Below, piece after piece: positions 1-14,763 of a stretch of DNA of 64,000 nucleotides. Numbering within the stretch: the first letter of the stretch is position 1; every line of letters begins with the position of its first letter. The stretch comes from Bog-532 sp963775825 (GTDB lineage Bacteria > Actinomycetota > Actinomycetes > Streptosporangiales > Streptosporangiaceae): positions 161,050 to 225,049 of the forward strand of contig CAVZKY010000068.1 of the NCBI GenBank assembly GCA_963775825.1, in the 5' to 3' direction. Both the position numbers and the translations under genes were made by a program. A model generated the notes under the pieces. The model was not told the DNA's origin, did no database searches, and saw nothing but the letters and a program-made list of their open reading frames with translations.

Positions 1-2116
<2,116 letters not shown>

Positions 2117-2191
2117 TTGCACTTCCCCTGGGTAGATCCGGATTAAGAGCGCGGTCGGGCAGCCCCGGCGTACGGGGCTGCCCAGGTGCAC

Positions 2192-5654
<3,463 letters not shown>

Positions 5655-6285
5655 CAGGGATCCTTCCGAACTTGTGGCGGACCTATCACCGCACGCACGC
5701 CAAACGTCCCACGGCTATGCCGCCTGGGAGCGAGGGAACCGAGGACGTTAGAGTGCAGCGCAAATGAGCAGTGTAGCCCAAGGCCACACCGCTAGTCAAC
5801 TATACGCCACTTTCAGGATCACGACTGCTCCGCAGCATTGCTCGTCTGCGCCGAAACGTCAAGCCTCAACCCGGCAGATCGGGCGACTTCATGCCGTGAC
5901 AGATGCCACACAGGCCTGGACGTGTGAGCGGTTCCTAGCAGGGTATACCTCTTGATTCAGCAGGTGAGGCGCGTTTTCAGCGACTCCGCCGGACCGGGCG
6001 GGCCCGGGCCGGGTACCGCACATAGCAGAGATCTACGGAGCAGGCGCGAAACCGGTACGTGGTTTCTAGCCGCTTAGCACAACCAGCCGGTCGCACGCAA
6101 ACATTCCGCGCCGGAGAAATTTCTTTTTTCGGGCCGCTGCCGGATCGGCCCTGGGGCGGCGCACGCGGCCCAGCGCAGGGCCGCCGGATGCGGCAGCGAC
6201 GCACGCGGCCCCCGCGGGCGCGAACGCGGCGCGGGCCGGTGCGCCGCGGCCGGCCTGCGCGCCGCGGCTGCCTGGGTCGCGGGCC
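5655..6285. other. Non-coding gap between rplL and rpoB
   Basis: About 630 bp without a convincing gene. The 5760-5960 part is clearly less GC-rich than its surroundings and probably holds the rpoB promoter(s), transcribed leftwards. The 6140-6290 part, just after the rplL stop, is very GC-rich with repeated CCGCGGCGC blocks that could fold as a terminator or attenuator for the rplJL transcript. I see no tRNA or conserved ORF. Confidence 0.5.
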
Positions 6286-6676
6286 TTACTTGACGGTGAC
6301 GGTGGCGCCAGCGCCCTCGAGGGCCGCCTTCGCCTTGTCCGCCGCCTCCTTGTTGACGTTCTCGAGCACGAGCTTGGGCGCGCCGTCAACCAGGTCCTTG
6401 GCCTCCTTCAGCCCGAGGCTGGTGAGGGTGCGGACTTCCTTGATGACCTGGATCTTCTTGTCGCCCGCGGCCTCGAGCGTGACGTTGAACTCGTCCTTCT
6501 CTTCCGCGCGCCGGGGCCTCGGCCCCACCGCCGCCGGCGGCCGGGGCCGCCACGGCGACCGGCGCGGCCGCCTTGACGTCAAACGTGTCCTCGAACTGCT
6601 TCACGAACTCCGACAGCTCAAGGAGGGTCATCTCCTTGAACGCCTCGAGCAGGTCGTCGGTGCTGAGCTTCGCCAT
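6286..6676 (-). CDS. rplL: 50S ribosomal protein L7/L12 (one-base insertion near 6508)
   Basis: Stalk protein that recruits translation GTPases. The N-terminal dimerisation domain (MAKLSTDDLLEAFKEMTLLE) and the alanine/glycine hinge are in one frame. The C-terminal domain (EEKDEFNVTLEAAGDKKIQV to GAGATVTVK) is in the next frame. The switch falls in the hinge at about 6506-6511, where removing one base gives a 129-residue protein of normal length. It lies downstream of rplJ in the same operon. Almost certainly a sequence error, not a pseudogene. Confidence 0.95.
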
Positions 6677-6754
6677 AGTGCTGGTTCCTCCGTCTACCTG
6701 GCGTCTATCTGTGTCATCGATGGCTCGCGGCCATCAGGTCCGGCCGCGGGCGGG

Positions 6755-7379
6755 TCAGCTCTCGCTGGCGCGCCCGGCCTGGGCTCTCGCCGGCTGGGCT
6801 CGCCCGGCGTCCTCGGCGGGCGCCTCCGGCGCTGCCTCCTGGCCGCCCTCGGCGCCGCCCTGCTCGGCCCGCTGGACCCGCAGAGCCTCGGCGAGCTGGG
6901 CGACCTGCGTCGGCAGCGCGTTGAACACCGCGGCGGCGCGGGACATCGACGCCGTCATGGCGCCGGCCAGCCTGGCGAGCAGAACCTCGCGCGGCTCCAG
7001 GTCAGCCAGCCGGGTGATCTCGTCGGGCGTGAGCGCCTTGCCGTCGAGCACGCCCCCCTTGATCACCAGAGCGGGGTTGTCCCGGGAAAAGTCGCGCAGG
7101 CCCTTGGCGGCCTCGACCACGTCGCCGCCGACGAACGCGATGGCGGACGGGCCGGAAAGCAGCGACGCGAGCTGGTCCTGCAGACCGAGCCTCGCTGACC
7201 GCGATCTTGGTAAGGGTGTTCTTGACCACGCTGAACGTGGCGTTGTCCCCGAGCGACTGACGAAGCGCGCGGAGCTGCGAAACGCTGAGCCCGCGGTACT
7301 CGGTCAGCACGACGCTGTCCGAGTCCCGGAAACGGTCGGTGAGCTCCGTAACGGCAGCCACCTTGTCCGCTCTCGCCAT
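6755..7379 (-). CDS. rplJ: 50S ribosomal protein L10 (one-base insertion near 7188)
   Basis: L10 anchors the L7/L12 dimers to 23S rRNA. The N-terminal part reads MARADKVAAVTELTDRF to VVKNTLTKIAVSEA. The rest (GLQDQLASLLSGPSAIAF, then VVEAAKGLRDFSRDNPALVI) is in another frame. One extra base at about 7187-7191 explains the switch, and the repaired gene gives 207 residues. The C-terminal tail after residue 175 is rich in Ala, Pro and Glu, as often seen in actinobacteria. The gene is preceded by a structured L10 leader and followed 78 bp later by rplL. Confidence 0.95.
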
Positions 7380-7504
7380 GGGCCTCCTTTCTCCTGCCGG
7401 ACCCGGCTCCGCCGTTTCGCGGCCGGCGCTGAGCCCGGACAGGACTCACGCGGCCCCGCGACAGGGCCGGGAAAGGTCTCCGATACGCACGAAGAAGTGC
7501 CCGT

Positions 7505-7685
7505 AAAAGCGAAACGCCCCAGGCGCAGGCGCACTGGGGCTTCGTCATGATCCCGGGCAGGAGCCCGGGCACCACAAGCTTGCTCAGTTACCTGCGCAGG
7601 ATGCCCGTTCTCCACGGGACCTTCGGTCACCTGAGCCGGATGGCTCGTGACAACCTGCGGTCTTCGGCAGCTACAGAGTACGTGG
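7505..7685 (-). ncRNA. Ribosomal protein L10 leader (autoregulatory 5'UTR)
   Basis: The transcript upstream of rplJ contains GCCGAAGACCGCAGGUUGU, a matching downstream CCUGCGCAGGU segment and a GUGGAGAACGGG stretch, which is the arrangement of the known L10 leader bound by L10(L12)4. It is followed by a GC-rich hairpin (CGAAGCCCCAG / CTGGGGCGTTTCG) and a short T run at about 7502-7545 that could be the attenuator. The assignment rests on recognising the consensus and position, and the exact ends are approximate. Confidence 0.65.
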
Positions 7686-7832
7686 CCGCCCGCGCTCCGC
7701 CCGGGCCAAAATCAGGGCCGGCCCGGCAGGGAACGGCCGAAGTGCCCGTGGCCGGCACGCGAGGCGATACCGGCCCAGCACCCCGGCCGAATCGAGCGGG
7801 TATATCGCGAGCACCGCGCGGTTACGCAGGCG

Positions 7833-7947
7833 CTCGTACCGGCCCAGCGAGCCGGGCCTCTGCCCGGCGAGTGGCCGGTGTCGGCGAGTACCACCGCGGG
7901 GCGCGGAGCGCAGCGGGGGTTCCAGGGGGCGTCACCCCGGGCTAAAC
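7833..7947 (-). repeat. Dispersed intergenic palindromic repeat, copy 1 (inverted)
   Basis: Read on the minus strand it has a GC-rich snap-back part (GGGGTGACGCCCCCTGGAAC), then TGCGCTCCGCGCCC, GGTGGTACTCGCCGACACC and a hairpin TCGCCGGGC / GCCCGGCTCG ending in GCTGGGCCGGT. The same string in opposite orientation occurs at about 11053-11177. It begins at the rplA stop codon, so it sits between rplA and the L10 leader and may also serve as a terminator or processing site. Confidence 0.75.
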
Positions 7948-8664
7948 CGCGGCGGGCTCTTCGTCCTCGATGAAGCCGCGGGTCTTGTTGGGGTCGACGG
8001 GGATGCCGGGGCCCATGGTCGTGGTGATCGTCGCCTTCTTGACGTAGCGGCCCTTGGCGGCGGCCGGCTTGAGCCGGATCACCTCGTCCAGCGCGGCCGC
8101 GTAGTTCTCCAGCAGCGCGCGGGGCGGGAACGAGGCCTTGCCGATCACGAAGTGCAGGTTGCCCTGCCGGTCGGTGCGGAACTCGATCTTGCCGCCCTTG
8201 ATGTCGGACACCGCCTTGGCCACGTCGGGCGTGACCGTGCCGGTCTTGGGGTTCGGCATCAGGCCACGCGGGCCGAGGACCCGGCCGAGGCGTCCCACCT
8301 TGCCCATCAGGTCCGGGGTGGCGACAACCGCGTCGAAGTCCAGGAAGCCGCCCTGAATCCGCTCCACGAGGTCGTCGGAGCCAACGTAGTCCGCGCCGGC
8401 CGCGCGGGCCTGCTCGGCGCGGTCACCGGTCGCGAAGACGAGGACCCGCGCCGTCTTACCGGTGCCGTTCGGCAGGTTGACGGTGCCGCGGACCATCTGG
8501 TCGGCCTTGCGGGGGTCAACACCCAGCCGGAGGGCCACCTCGACGGTCGGGTCGAACTTGGTCACCGAAGCCGACTTGGCGAGGGCCACGGCCTCGGGCG
8601 GGCTGTAGAGCCGGTCACGGTCGATCTGCTCGGCGGCGTTGCGGTACGCCTTACTGCGCTTCAT
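7942..8664 (-). CDS. rplA: 50S ribosomal protein L1
   Basis: L1 stalk protein, 240 residues. It starts MKRSKAYRNAAEQIDRDRLY with AGGAG six bases before the ATG at 8664. Family blocks TVEVALRLGVDPRKADQMVR, GTVNLPNGTGK and VGRLGRVLGPRGLMPNPKTG are present in one uninterrupted frame. It follows rplK by 112 bp. L1 proteins commonly autoregulate the rplKA transcript by binding its mRNA, but no clear site was traced here. Confidence 0.97.
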   Translation of the reverse strand: MKRSKAYRNAAEQIDRDRLYSPPEAVALAKSASVTKFDPTVEVALRLGVDPRKADQMVRGTVNLPNGTGKTARVLVFATGDRAEQARAAGADYVGSDDLVERIQGGFLDFDAVVATPDLMGKVGRLGRVLGPRGLMPNPKTGTVTPDVAKAVSDIKGGKIEFRTDRQGNLHFVIGKASFPPRALLENYAAALDEVIRLKPAAAKGRYVKKATITTTMGPGIPVDPNKTRGFIEDEEPAAV

Positions 8665-8776
8665 TGCTTTCTCCTGCTCAACTGAGGAGGTCGTGGTCCT
8701 GGGGCCGCGCCCGGCCCTCCCACGCCTGACGTCGTTCTGTTGTCCCGGCCGGTTCACCCGGCCGGGAGCGGCTGCG

Positions 8777-9211
8777 TCAGCCCTGGACCTGAATGCCCAT
8801 CGAGCGGGCGGTACCGGCGATGATCCGTTCCGCCATCTCGATGCTCCGCGCGTTGAGGTCGGGCATCTTGGTCTGGGCGATCTCACGGACCTGGGCGGCG
8901 GAAATGGTGCCGACCTTGGTCTTGTGCGGCTCGCTGCTGCCCTTGGCGACCCCGGCCGCCTTCTTGATCAGCTCGGGCGCGGGCGGCGTCTTGGTGACGA
9001 ACTCAAACGACCGGTCTTCGTAGATCGTGATCTCGACCGGAATGATGTTGCCCCGCTGGGCCTCGGTCGCGGCGTTGTACTGCTTGCAGAAGTCCATGAT
9101 GTTCACGCCGTGCGGGCCAAGCGCGGTGCCGACGGGCGGCGCCGGGGTGGCCTGGCCGGCCGGCAGTTGCACCTTGACAACCGCAGCGACCCTTCTCCTC
9201 CTTGGAGGCAT
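8777..9211 (-). CDS. rplK: 50S ribosomal protein L11
   Basis: L11 forms the GTPase-associated centre and binds thiopeptides together with 23S rRNA. The 144-residue protein contains LPAGQATPAPPVGTALGPHG with the PxxP-rich N-terminal domain, and the C-terminal rRNA-binding part SIEMAERIIAGTARSMGI. The frame is intact. The start is ATG at 9211 (MPPRRRRVAAVVKVQLPAG). The basic N-terminal segment matches the usual MPPKKKK start. It lies between nusG and rplA, as in other actinobacteria. Confidence 0.97.
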   Translation of the reverse strand: MPPRRRRVAAVVKVQLPAGQATPAPPVGTALGPHGVNIMDFCKQYNAATEAQRGNIIPVEITIYEDRSFEFVTKTPPAPELIKKAAGVAKGSSEPHKTKVGTISAAQVREIAQTKMPDLNARSIEMAERIIAGTARSMGIQVQG

Positions 9212-9286
9212 GGTTCCCTTTCCTTTTCCCGAGTTCCGGGGCTGCCGGGCTCGTCACCCGGCCGGTCAGGCCGGAGCTTTATACGG

Positions 9287-10286
9287 TCAGATCTTGGCGA
9301 CCTGGTCGAAGGAGAGCTCGACGGGCGTCTCCCGGCCGAAGATCGACACCAGCACCTTGAGCTTCTGCGTGTCGGCGTTGATCTCGTTCACGGTCGCCGG
9401 AAGCGTCGCGAACGGGCCATCCATCACGGTAACCGACTCGCCGACCTCGTAGTCCACGGTCGGCGCCTTCGCGGCCTCGGCCTGCTTGACCTGCTCCTCG
9501 GGCTCCGGCGCGAGCAGCCCGGCCACCTCGTGCAGGCTGAGCGCCGAGGGACGGCTGGACAGGCCGACGAAGCCGGTCACGCCCGGGGTGTTCCGGACCA
9601 CCGCCCACGACTCGTCCGTCAGCTCCATCCGGACCAGGATGTAGCCGGGCAGCACCTTCTCCTGAGACCTGCTGCCGCTTGCCCTGCTTGATCTCGGTCA
9701 CCTTGTGCACCGGGACCTCGATCTGGAAGATGTAGTCCTCCATGTTGAGCGAGGAGATCCGGTTCTCCAGGTTCGTCTTCACCCGGTTCTCATAACCCGC
9801 GTAGGAGTGAATGACATACCAGTCGCCGGGCATCGCCCGGAGCTGGCGCATGAACTCCTCCACCGGGTCGGCCTCGGGCTCCTCGGCGGCCGCCTCGCCG
9901 ACGGCCGCCTCGCCGACGGTAGTCTCATCGCCGATCACCTCGTCGCCGACCGCAGCGTCTCCCGCCTCGGTCCCGGCCGGCAGGGCGCCATCCGGCTCGG
10001 AGCCGTCGGACAGCGTGCCATCGGACAGGGTGGCGTCCGCCAGCGTGCCATCGGACAGCTCGGTGCCGGGCCGGGCGGCGTCGGACAGCTCGGCATCGGA
10101 CAGGGTGGCGTCGCCGAACCCGCCGGACAGGTTCTCGCCCGAGGAGTCGTCATCGTCGTACGACGCGTCGTCCTCCGGCGTGGCCTCGGAGTCTTCGGTC
10201 ACGTCGGCCTCCCCGCCTCGCTCGAATCCTGCGATCGCCTCGTCCGCGTCTGCGGAATCGCCCACCTGTACTTGGGGCTCGGACAC
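9287..10286 (-). CDS. nusG: Transcription antitermination factor NusG with long acidic repeat N-terminus (one-base insertion near 9664)
   Basis: NusG binds RNA polymerase and couples it to ribosomes or Rho. The start is GTG at 10286 (VSEPQVQVGDSADADEA). About 145 residues of acidic low-complexity sequence with repeated LSDGT/LADAT units come before the NGN domain (GDWYVIHSYAGYENRVKTNL). The frame then breaks after KQGKRQQV at about 9664 and resumes with LPGYILVRMELTDESWAVV. The C-terminal KOW domain ends FGRETPVELSFDQVAKI. Removing one base gives 332 residues. Many actinobacterial NusG proteins have acidic extensions, but this one is long and repetitive. Confidence 0.95.
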
Positions 10287-10351
10287 AATTACTCTTCCTT
10301 CTATGCTTCCTCGCGGATTCCTCCGCGCTTCCTTCGGTGCGGTGCTGGCCC

Positions 10352-10420
10352 GGGGATGACCCCCGGAGCCCCCGCGACGCCCCGCTCGGGCCGGTCGCCG
10401 TGACACCGGCCACTCACCCC
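10352..10420 (+). repeat. Dispersed intergenic repeat, degenerate copy
   Basis: Between nusG and secE there is a weakened version of the repeat seen at 7833 and 11053: a GGGGATGACCCCCGGAGCC snap-back part followed by CGCCGTGACACCGGCCACTC and a GC-rich tail. Only parts match, so it is an old or partial copy. Confidence 0.5.
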
Positions 10421-10521
10421 AGGCGCATGGCCCGGGTTCGCGCCCGGCCGGCCGGCCCGACCGTCCGTATCCTTCACCGGCCTCACTCGTGACCGGCCTC
10501 GGCGGACGACCCCCGAGCCCG

Positions 10522-10773
10522 TCAGCCGAAGAGCGCGATGACCAGCTTGGTAAAGCCATAGTCCAGGCTGGTGACGATCGCGATCATCACGACGATGAAA
10601 ACCAGGGCGACGGTCGTGTACGTGCCCAGCTCCCGGCGGGTCGGCCAGATCACCTTGTGCAGTTCGGCGACGATCTGGCGGAAGAACAACGCCGGAGTGG
10701 TGCGGTTGCGCTGTGCGGGGGGCTTATCGCCGCCCCGTCTCTCCGCGGCCTCACCGCGCGTCTGAGTCGCCAT
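10522..10773 (-). CDS. secE: Preprotein translocase subunit SecE
   Basis: Small essential subunit of the SecYEG channel, 83 residues with one C-terminal membrane helix (VALVFIVVMIAIVTSLDYGF). The conserved amphipathic segment FFRQIVAELHKVIWPTRREL precedes it. The N-terminal 25 residues are hydrophilic and variable, as is common. It is followed by nusG after about 235 bp, an unusually large gap for this pair that is filled by a degenerate copy of the dispersed repeat. Confidence 0.96.
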   Translation of the reverse strand: MATQTRGEAAERRGGDKPPAQRNRTTPALFFRQIVAELHKVIWPTRRELGTYTTVALVFIVVMIAIVTSLDYGFTKLVIALFG

Positions 10774-10842
10774 GTCCTCACCTATGAAGCGCTGAACGGT
10801 CAGGTATCTCTACCGCCGTCTTCCTACGATCAGTGTCCGTTG

Positions 10843-10916
10843 CAGGGCAGGAGGGACTCGAACCCCCAACCACCGGTTTTGGAGACCGGGACTCTAGCCA
10901 ATTGAGCTACTGCCCT
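10843..10916 (-). tRNA. tRNA-Trp (anticodon CCA)
   Basis: Minus-strand cloverleaf with acceptor AGGGCAG pairing with CTGCCCT, D arm, anticodon stem CCGGT/ACCGG around loop CTCCAAA (anticodon CCA), and T arm GGGGGTTCGAGTCCC. The discriminator base is G. tRNA-Trp directly upstream of secE-nusG is the standard actinobacterial order. Confidence 0.97.
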
Positions 10917-11052
10917 TTGCCTGGTGACCTGGCCAGCTCGTGCCTTCCGGCCGCCACCTGGTGGGCGGCGTCGCCCGGAGGGCATGCGCCAGCAACGACG
11001 GAACACCATCAGACCCGAAAGTGTAGCCCGCATACGCGCCCCCGTCGAACTG

Positions 11053-11177
11053 TGCTAGCCCGGGGGGCGACCCCCCGGAACCCCCCGCATGCGCTCCGCG
11101 CCCGCGCGGTGGTACTTCGCCGACACACCGGCCACTCGCCGGGCACAAGGCCCGGCTCGCTGGGCCGGTCACGAGCG
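11053..11177 (+). repeat. Dispersed intergenic palindromic repeat, copy 2
   Basis: Contains GGGGGGCGACCCCCCGGAAC, then GCATGCGCTCCGCGCCCGCG, GGTGGTACTTCGCCGACAC and hairpin TCGCCGGGC / GCCCGGCTCG ending in GCTGGGCCGGTCACGAGCGC. It matches the copy at 7833-7947 almost throughout, but in the opposite orientation. Both arms can fold, so it is a BIME/REP-like element without coding capacity. Confidence 0.75.
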
Positions 11178-11199
11178 CCTCACCGTAGGTCCTGCTGCG

Positions 11200-11262
11200 G
11201 TTCTCGCCGACAGCACCGGCCACTCGCCCGAGCCTTCGGCCCGGGACTCGCTGGGCCAGTAG
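11200..11262 (+). repeat. Dispersed intergenic repeat, partial copy 3
   Basis: Starts TTCTCGCCGACAGCACCGGC and continues with CACTCGCCCGAG / CGGCCCGGGACTCGCTGGGC. This is the second half of the repeat found immediately before it, so the element has partly duplicated in tandem. Confidence 0.65.
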
Positions 11263-11363
11263 CGGGAGGCCTCGCCTTGCCCCGTCAGGTTGATCACCGT
11301 ATCCGCCTCGGTTGGGGACTTATCGATGTGCGGGGTAGGGCGGGTTGATGTCACCATGGGTGT

Positions 11364-12575
11364 ATGCCTTCGACACATCCTCGCATCTCGGCGCGCCTGT
11401 CCGCGATCGCCGAATCAGCCACCCTGGCGGTGGACGCCAAGGCCAAGGCGCTCAAGGCGGCCGGACGGCCGGTCATCGGCTTCGGCGCGGGCGAACCCGA
11501 CTTCCCCACCCCCGGCTACATCGTCGAGGCGGCCCAGCGGGCGTGCGCGGAGCCCCGGTTCCACAAGTACACCCCCGCGGCCGGGCTGCCGGAGCTGCGG
11601 CAGGCCGTCGCGGACAAGACCGCGCGGGACTCTGGCTTTGAGGTCACGGCGGGCCAGGTCCTGATCACCAACGGCGGCAAGCAGGCGGTATTCCAGACTT
11701 TCGCGGCGCTGCTCGACCCGGGCGACGAAGTGCTCGTCCCCGCGCCGTACTGGACCACGTATCCCGAGGCCATCCAGCTGGCGGGCGGGGTGACGGTCCC
11801 GGTGGCGACCGACGAGAGCACGGGCTACCTGGCGTCGGTCGCCGACCTGGAGGCGGCGCGCACCGAGCGGACCAAGATCCTGCTCTTTGTGTCGCCGTCC
11901 AACCCCACCGGCGCGGTCTACCCGCCCGAGCAGGTGGCCGAGATCGGCCGCTGGGCCGCGGCCAACGGGCTGTGGGTCGTGACCGACGAGATCTACGAGC
12001 ACCTGGTGTACGGCGACGCACGATTCTCCTCCATGCCGGTGATGGCCCCCGAAATCACCGAGCAGTGCGTGGTGGTGAACGGCGTGGCCAAGACGTACGC
12101 GATGACCGGCTGGCGGGTGGGCTGGATGATCGGCCCCGCCGACGTGATCAAGGCGGCGACCAACTTCGAGTCGCACGTCACGTCGAACGTCTGCAACGTC
12201 GCGCAGGCCGCCGCGCTCGCCGCCGTTTCCGGTGACCTGTCCGCGGTGGCCCAGATGCGCGAGGCGTTCGACCGGCGGCGGCGCACGATGACGCGGATGC
12301 TGAACGAGATCCCCGGCGTGGTCTGCCCCGAGCCGGAGGGCGCTTTCTACTGCTACCCGTCGGTGCAGGGCGTGCTGGGCAAGGAGATCGGCGGCCATCG
12401 GCCGGGCAGCTCCGCCGAGCTGGCCGCGCTGATCCTGGACGAGGCGGAGGTCGCGGTGGTGCCGGGTGAGGCGTTCGGCACACCGGGGTACTTCCGGCTG
12501 TCCTGCGCACTCGGCGACGCCGATCTGGAGGAAGGCGTTATGCGCATCGGCAAGCTGCTCAGCCAGGCCCGGTAG
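11364..12575 (+). CDS. aspC: Pyridoxal-phosphate aspartate aminotransferase (class I)
   Basis: 403-residue fold-type I aminotransferase. It starts MPSTHPRISARLSAIAESAT and contains GAGEPDFPTPGYI, the PLP-contact block SPSNPTGAVYPPEQ, the YEHLVYGD/E region, and the PLP-lysine motif NGVAKTYAMTGWRVGWMIG. The C-terminal substrate arginine lies in YFRLSCALGDADLEEGV. Members interconvert aspartate and oxaloacetate using 2-oxoglutarate. This subgroup lies next to secE-nusG in most actinobacteria. The frame is intact. Confidence 0.92.
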   Translation: MPSTHPRISARLSAIAESATLAVDAKAKALKAAGRPVIGFGAGEPDFPTPGYIVEAAQRACAEPRFHKYTPAAGLPELRQAVADKTARDSGFEVTAGQVLITNGGKQAVFQTFAALLDPGDEVLVPAPYWTTYPEAIQLAGGVTVPVATDESTGYLASVADLEAARTERTKILLFVSPSNPTGAVYPPEQVAEIGRWAAANGLWVVTDEIYEHLVYGDARFSSMPVMAPEITEQCVVVNGVAKTYAMTGWRVGWMIGPADVIKAATNFESHVTSNVCNVAQAAALAAVSGDLSAVAQMREAFDRRRRTMTRMLNEIPGVVCPEPEGAFYCYPSVQGVLGKEIGGHRPGSSAELAALILDEAEVAVVPGEAFGTPGYFRLSCALGDADLEEGVMRIGKLLSQAR

Positions 12576-12646
12576 GCGCCCGGCGGGGCGCAGCCATGCG
12601 CACCGGACCGGCCCGGCGACCCGGCGCCAGGGGTCACACTAGGCGG

Positions 12647-13661
12647 ATGGCACGTCCGCTCGATGAGCTTCCCAAGGCGCACCTGCACCTGCACCTCACG
12701 GGAGCGATGCGGCACTCGACGCTGGTCGAGCTGGCCCGCGCGCACCACGTCCATCTGCCGGCCGCGCTGGTCGAGGAGTGGCCGCCGAAGCTGAGCGGCG
12801 CGGACGAACGGGGCTGGTTCCGCTTTCAGCGGCTGTACGACACGGCCCGGTCGGTGCTGCGGACCCCGGCGGACATGCGGCGGCTACTGACCGAGATCGC
12901 CGAGGACGAGCGGACCGAAGGATCCCGCTGGCTGGAGATCCAGGTCGACCCGTCCGGGTACGCCGGGCGGTTCGGCGGGCTGACCCCCACCGTCGAGCTG
13001 GTGCTGGACGCCGCGGCCGGCGCCAGCGCGGCGACCGGGGTGGGGATCGCGGTCATCATCGCCGCGAACCGGACCAGGCACCCGCTGGACGCGCGCACAC
13101 TGGCCCGGCTGGCCGTCCAGTACGCGGGACGCGGGGTGACCGGCTTCGGCCTCAGCAACGACGAGCGGCGCGGGCGGGCGGAAGACTTCGCCCCGGCGTT
13201 CCGGATCGCCGAGCGCGGCGGCCTGCTCGCGGTGCCGCACGGCGGGGAGCTGGCCGGGCCGGCCAGCGTGCGCGCCTGCCTGGATGAGCTGCACGCGGAC
13301 CGGATCGGGCACGGCGTGCTGGCCGCACCGGACCACGAGCTGGTCAAGCGGCTGGCCACGCGCGGCGTCACGCTGGAGGTCTGCCCGTCGTCGAACGTGG
13401 CGCTGGGCATCGCGGCCCGCACCCGTGACGTGCCGCTGCGGCGCGCTGTTCGAATCCGGGGTGCCGATCGCGCTAGGCGCCGACGACCCGCTGCTGTTCG
13501 GCTCGCGGCTGGTCGCCCAGTACGGCATTGCCCGCCGCCAGCACGGCTTCTCCGACGCCGAGCTGGCCGACCTGGCCCGGATGTCGGTACTGGGCTCCGC
13601 CGCGCCCGCAGCGGTGCGCACGGAGACGCTGGCGGCCATCGACGACTGGCTCGCCGCCTGA
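12647..13661 (+). CDS. add: Adenosine deaminase family protein (one-base insertion near 13440)
   Basis: Zinc hydrolase converting adenosine to inosine. It starts MARPLDELPKAHLHLHLTGA, giving the metal HxH pair, followed by the substrate/zinc motifs VPHGGE and DRIGHGV, and CPSSNVALG. The frame breaks after RDVPLR at about 13438-13442 and resumes with ALFESGVPIALGADDPLLFG, which carries the last metal aspartate. One base removed gives 337 residues, normal for the family. The gene is 71 bp downstream of the aminotransferase and ends 2 bp from the convergent murB stop. Confidence 0.9.
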
Positions 13662-13663
13662 CG

Positions 13664-14763
13664 TCAGGCTGACCGAGGGTGCCGACGAGCACCGGCTCGA
13701 TGACCAGCGTCACGCCGAAGGCGTCGCGCACGCCGTCACGGATCTGCCCGGCCAGGGCCAGCAGGCTGGACGTGCTGGCGCCGCCGGGGTTGATCAGGGC
13801 CAGCGTGTGCTTGGACGAGATACGGGCCGGCCCGGCGTGGCCCGGCCCGGGATAGCCCTTGCCGAAGCCGGCGTGCTCGATCAGCCAGGCGGCGGGAACC
13901 TTCACGTGCCCGTCCGGGCCCGGGAAGTGCGGCACGCGCACGTCCGGTCCCTGGGCTCGCTGCGCCCGGCGGGTGACGCCGGCGAACTCGGCCTCGGTGA
14001 GGATCGGGTTGGTGAAGAACGACCCGGCGCTGCGGGTGTCCGGGTCGCCGGCGTCCAGCACCATGCCTTTGCGGGCGCGCAGCTTCAGCACGGCCGCGCG
14101 CGCCTCGCCGAGCGGAACCCGCTCGCCCACCGTGACCCCGAGCTCGGTGGCCAGCTCGGGATAGCGGACCGGAGCGGACCGCGGGCCAGGCGTGAGCCGG
14201 AAGGTGACGGCCAGGATGACGAACCGCCCGGTGGGCGATCCGGGGGTGAAGGGCGTGCGCTTGAAGGAGCTGGTCCGGTAGCCGAACCCGCACGCCGCGG
14301 CCGGGATCTCGGCTACGTGGCGGCGCTCGCGGTCATAGGCGCGCACGCTGGTGATCGTGTCGGCCACTTCCTGGCCGTAGGCACCGACGTTCTGGATCGG
14401 GGTGGCACCGGCCAGGCCGGGAATCCCGGACAGGCATTCCAGCCCGGCCAGTTCGGCGGCGACGCAGTGCGCCACCACGTCGTCCCAGTTCTCGCCCGCG
14501 GCGACGGTCATGGCCTGGGCCCCGGGATCAGCGGGCGCGAAGGAGAGCCCCCGGGTCGCCACCCGGACGACGATGCCGGGGAAGCCAGCGTCGGAAATCA
14601 CCACGTTGCTGCCGCCGCCGAGCACGAACACCGGCTCGCCACGTTCGTCGGCGTCGCGGACCGCGGTCACCAGCGCGGCCTCGTCGGCAGGCTCGGCCAG
14701 GGTGGCGGCCGGGCCGCCGAGGCCCAGGGTGGTGAAGGCGGCCAGCGGCACCTGCGTGCGCAT
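13664..14763 (-). CDS. murB: UDP-N-acetylmuramate dehydrogenase MurB (stop reached only by repairing one missing base)
   Basis: FAD enzyme that reduces UDP-GlcNAc-enolpyruvate to UDP-MurNAc for peptidoglycan. It shows VFVLGGGSNVVISDAGFPG, SGIPGLAGATPIQNVGAYGQ (FAD/substrate loop), the catalytic serine in SAGSFFTNP and the C-terminal catalytic glutamate in LVIEPVLVG. As written the frame then runs on antisense through add to 12826. One missing base near the last codons would give a TGA at 13664, two bases from the add stop, and a 366-residue protein. The ATG at 14763 overlaps the stop of the preceding dehydratase gene (TGATG), indicating translational coupling. Confidence 0.9.

Larger units (their letters stand above)
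10917..11363. other. Intergenic stretch between tRNA-Trp and the aminotransferase gene
   Basis: About 450 bp with no gene. Most of it is made of a full copy (11053-11177) and a partial copy (11200-11262) of the dispersed palindromic repeat. The promoters of the leftward tRNA-Trp/secE/nusG unit and of the rightward aminotransferase gene must lie around 10960-11050 and 11280-11360. Confidence 0.6.
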
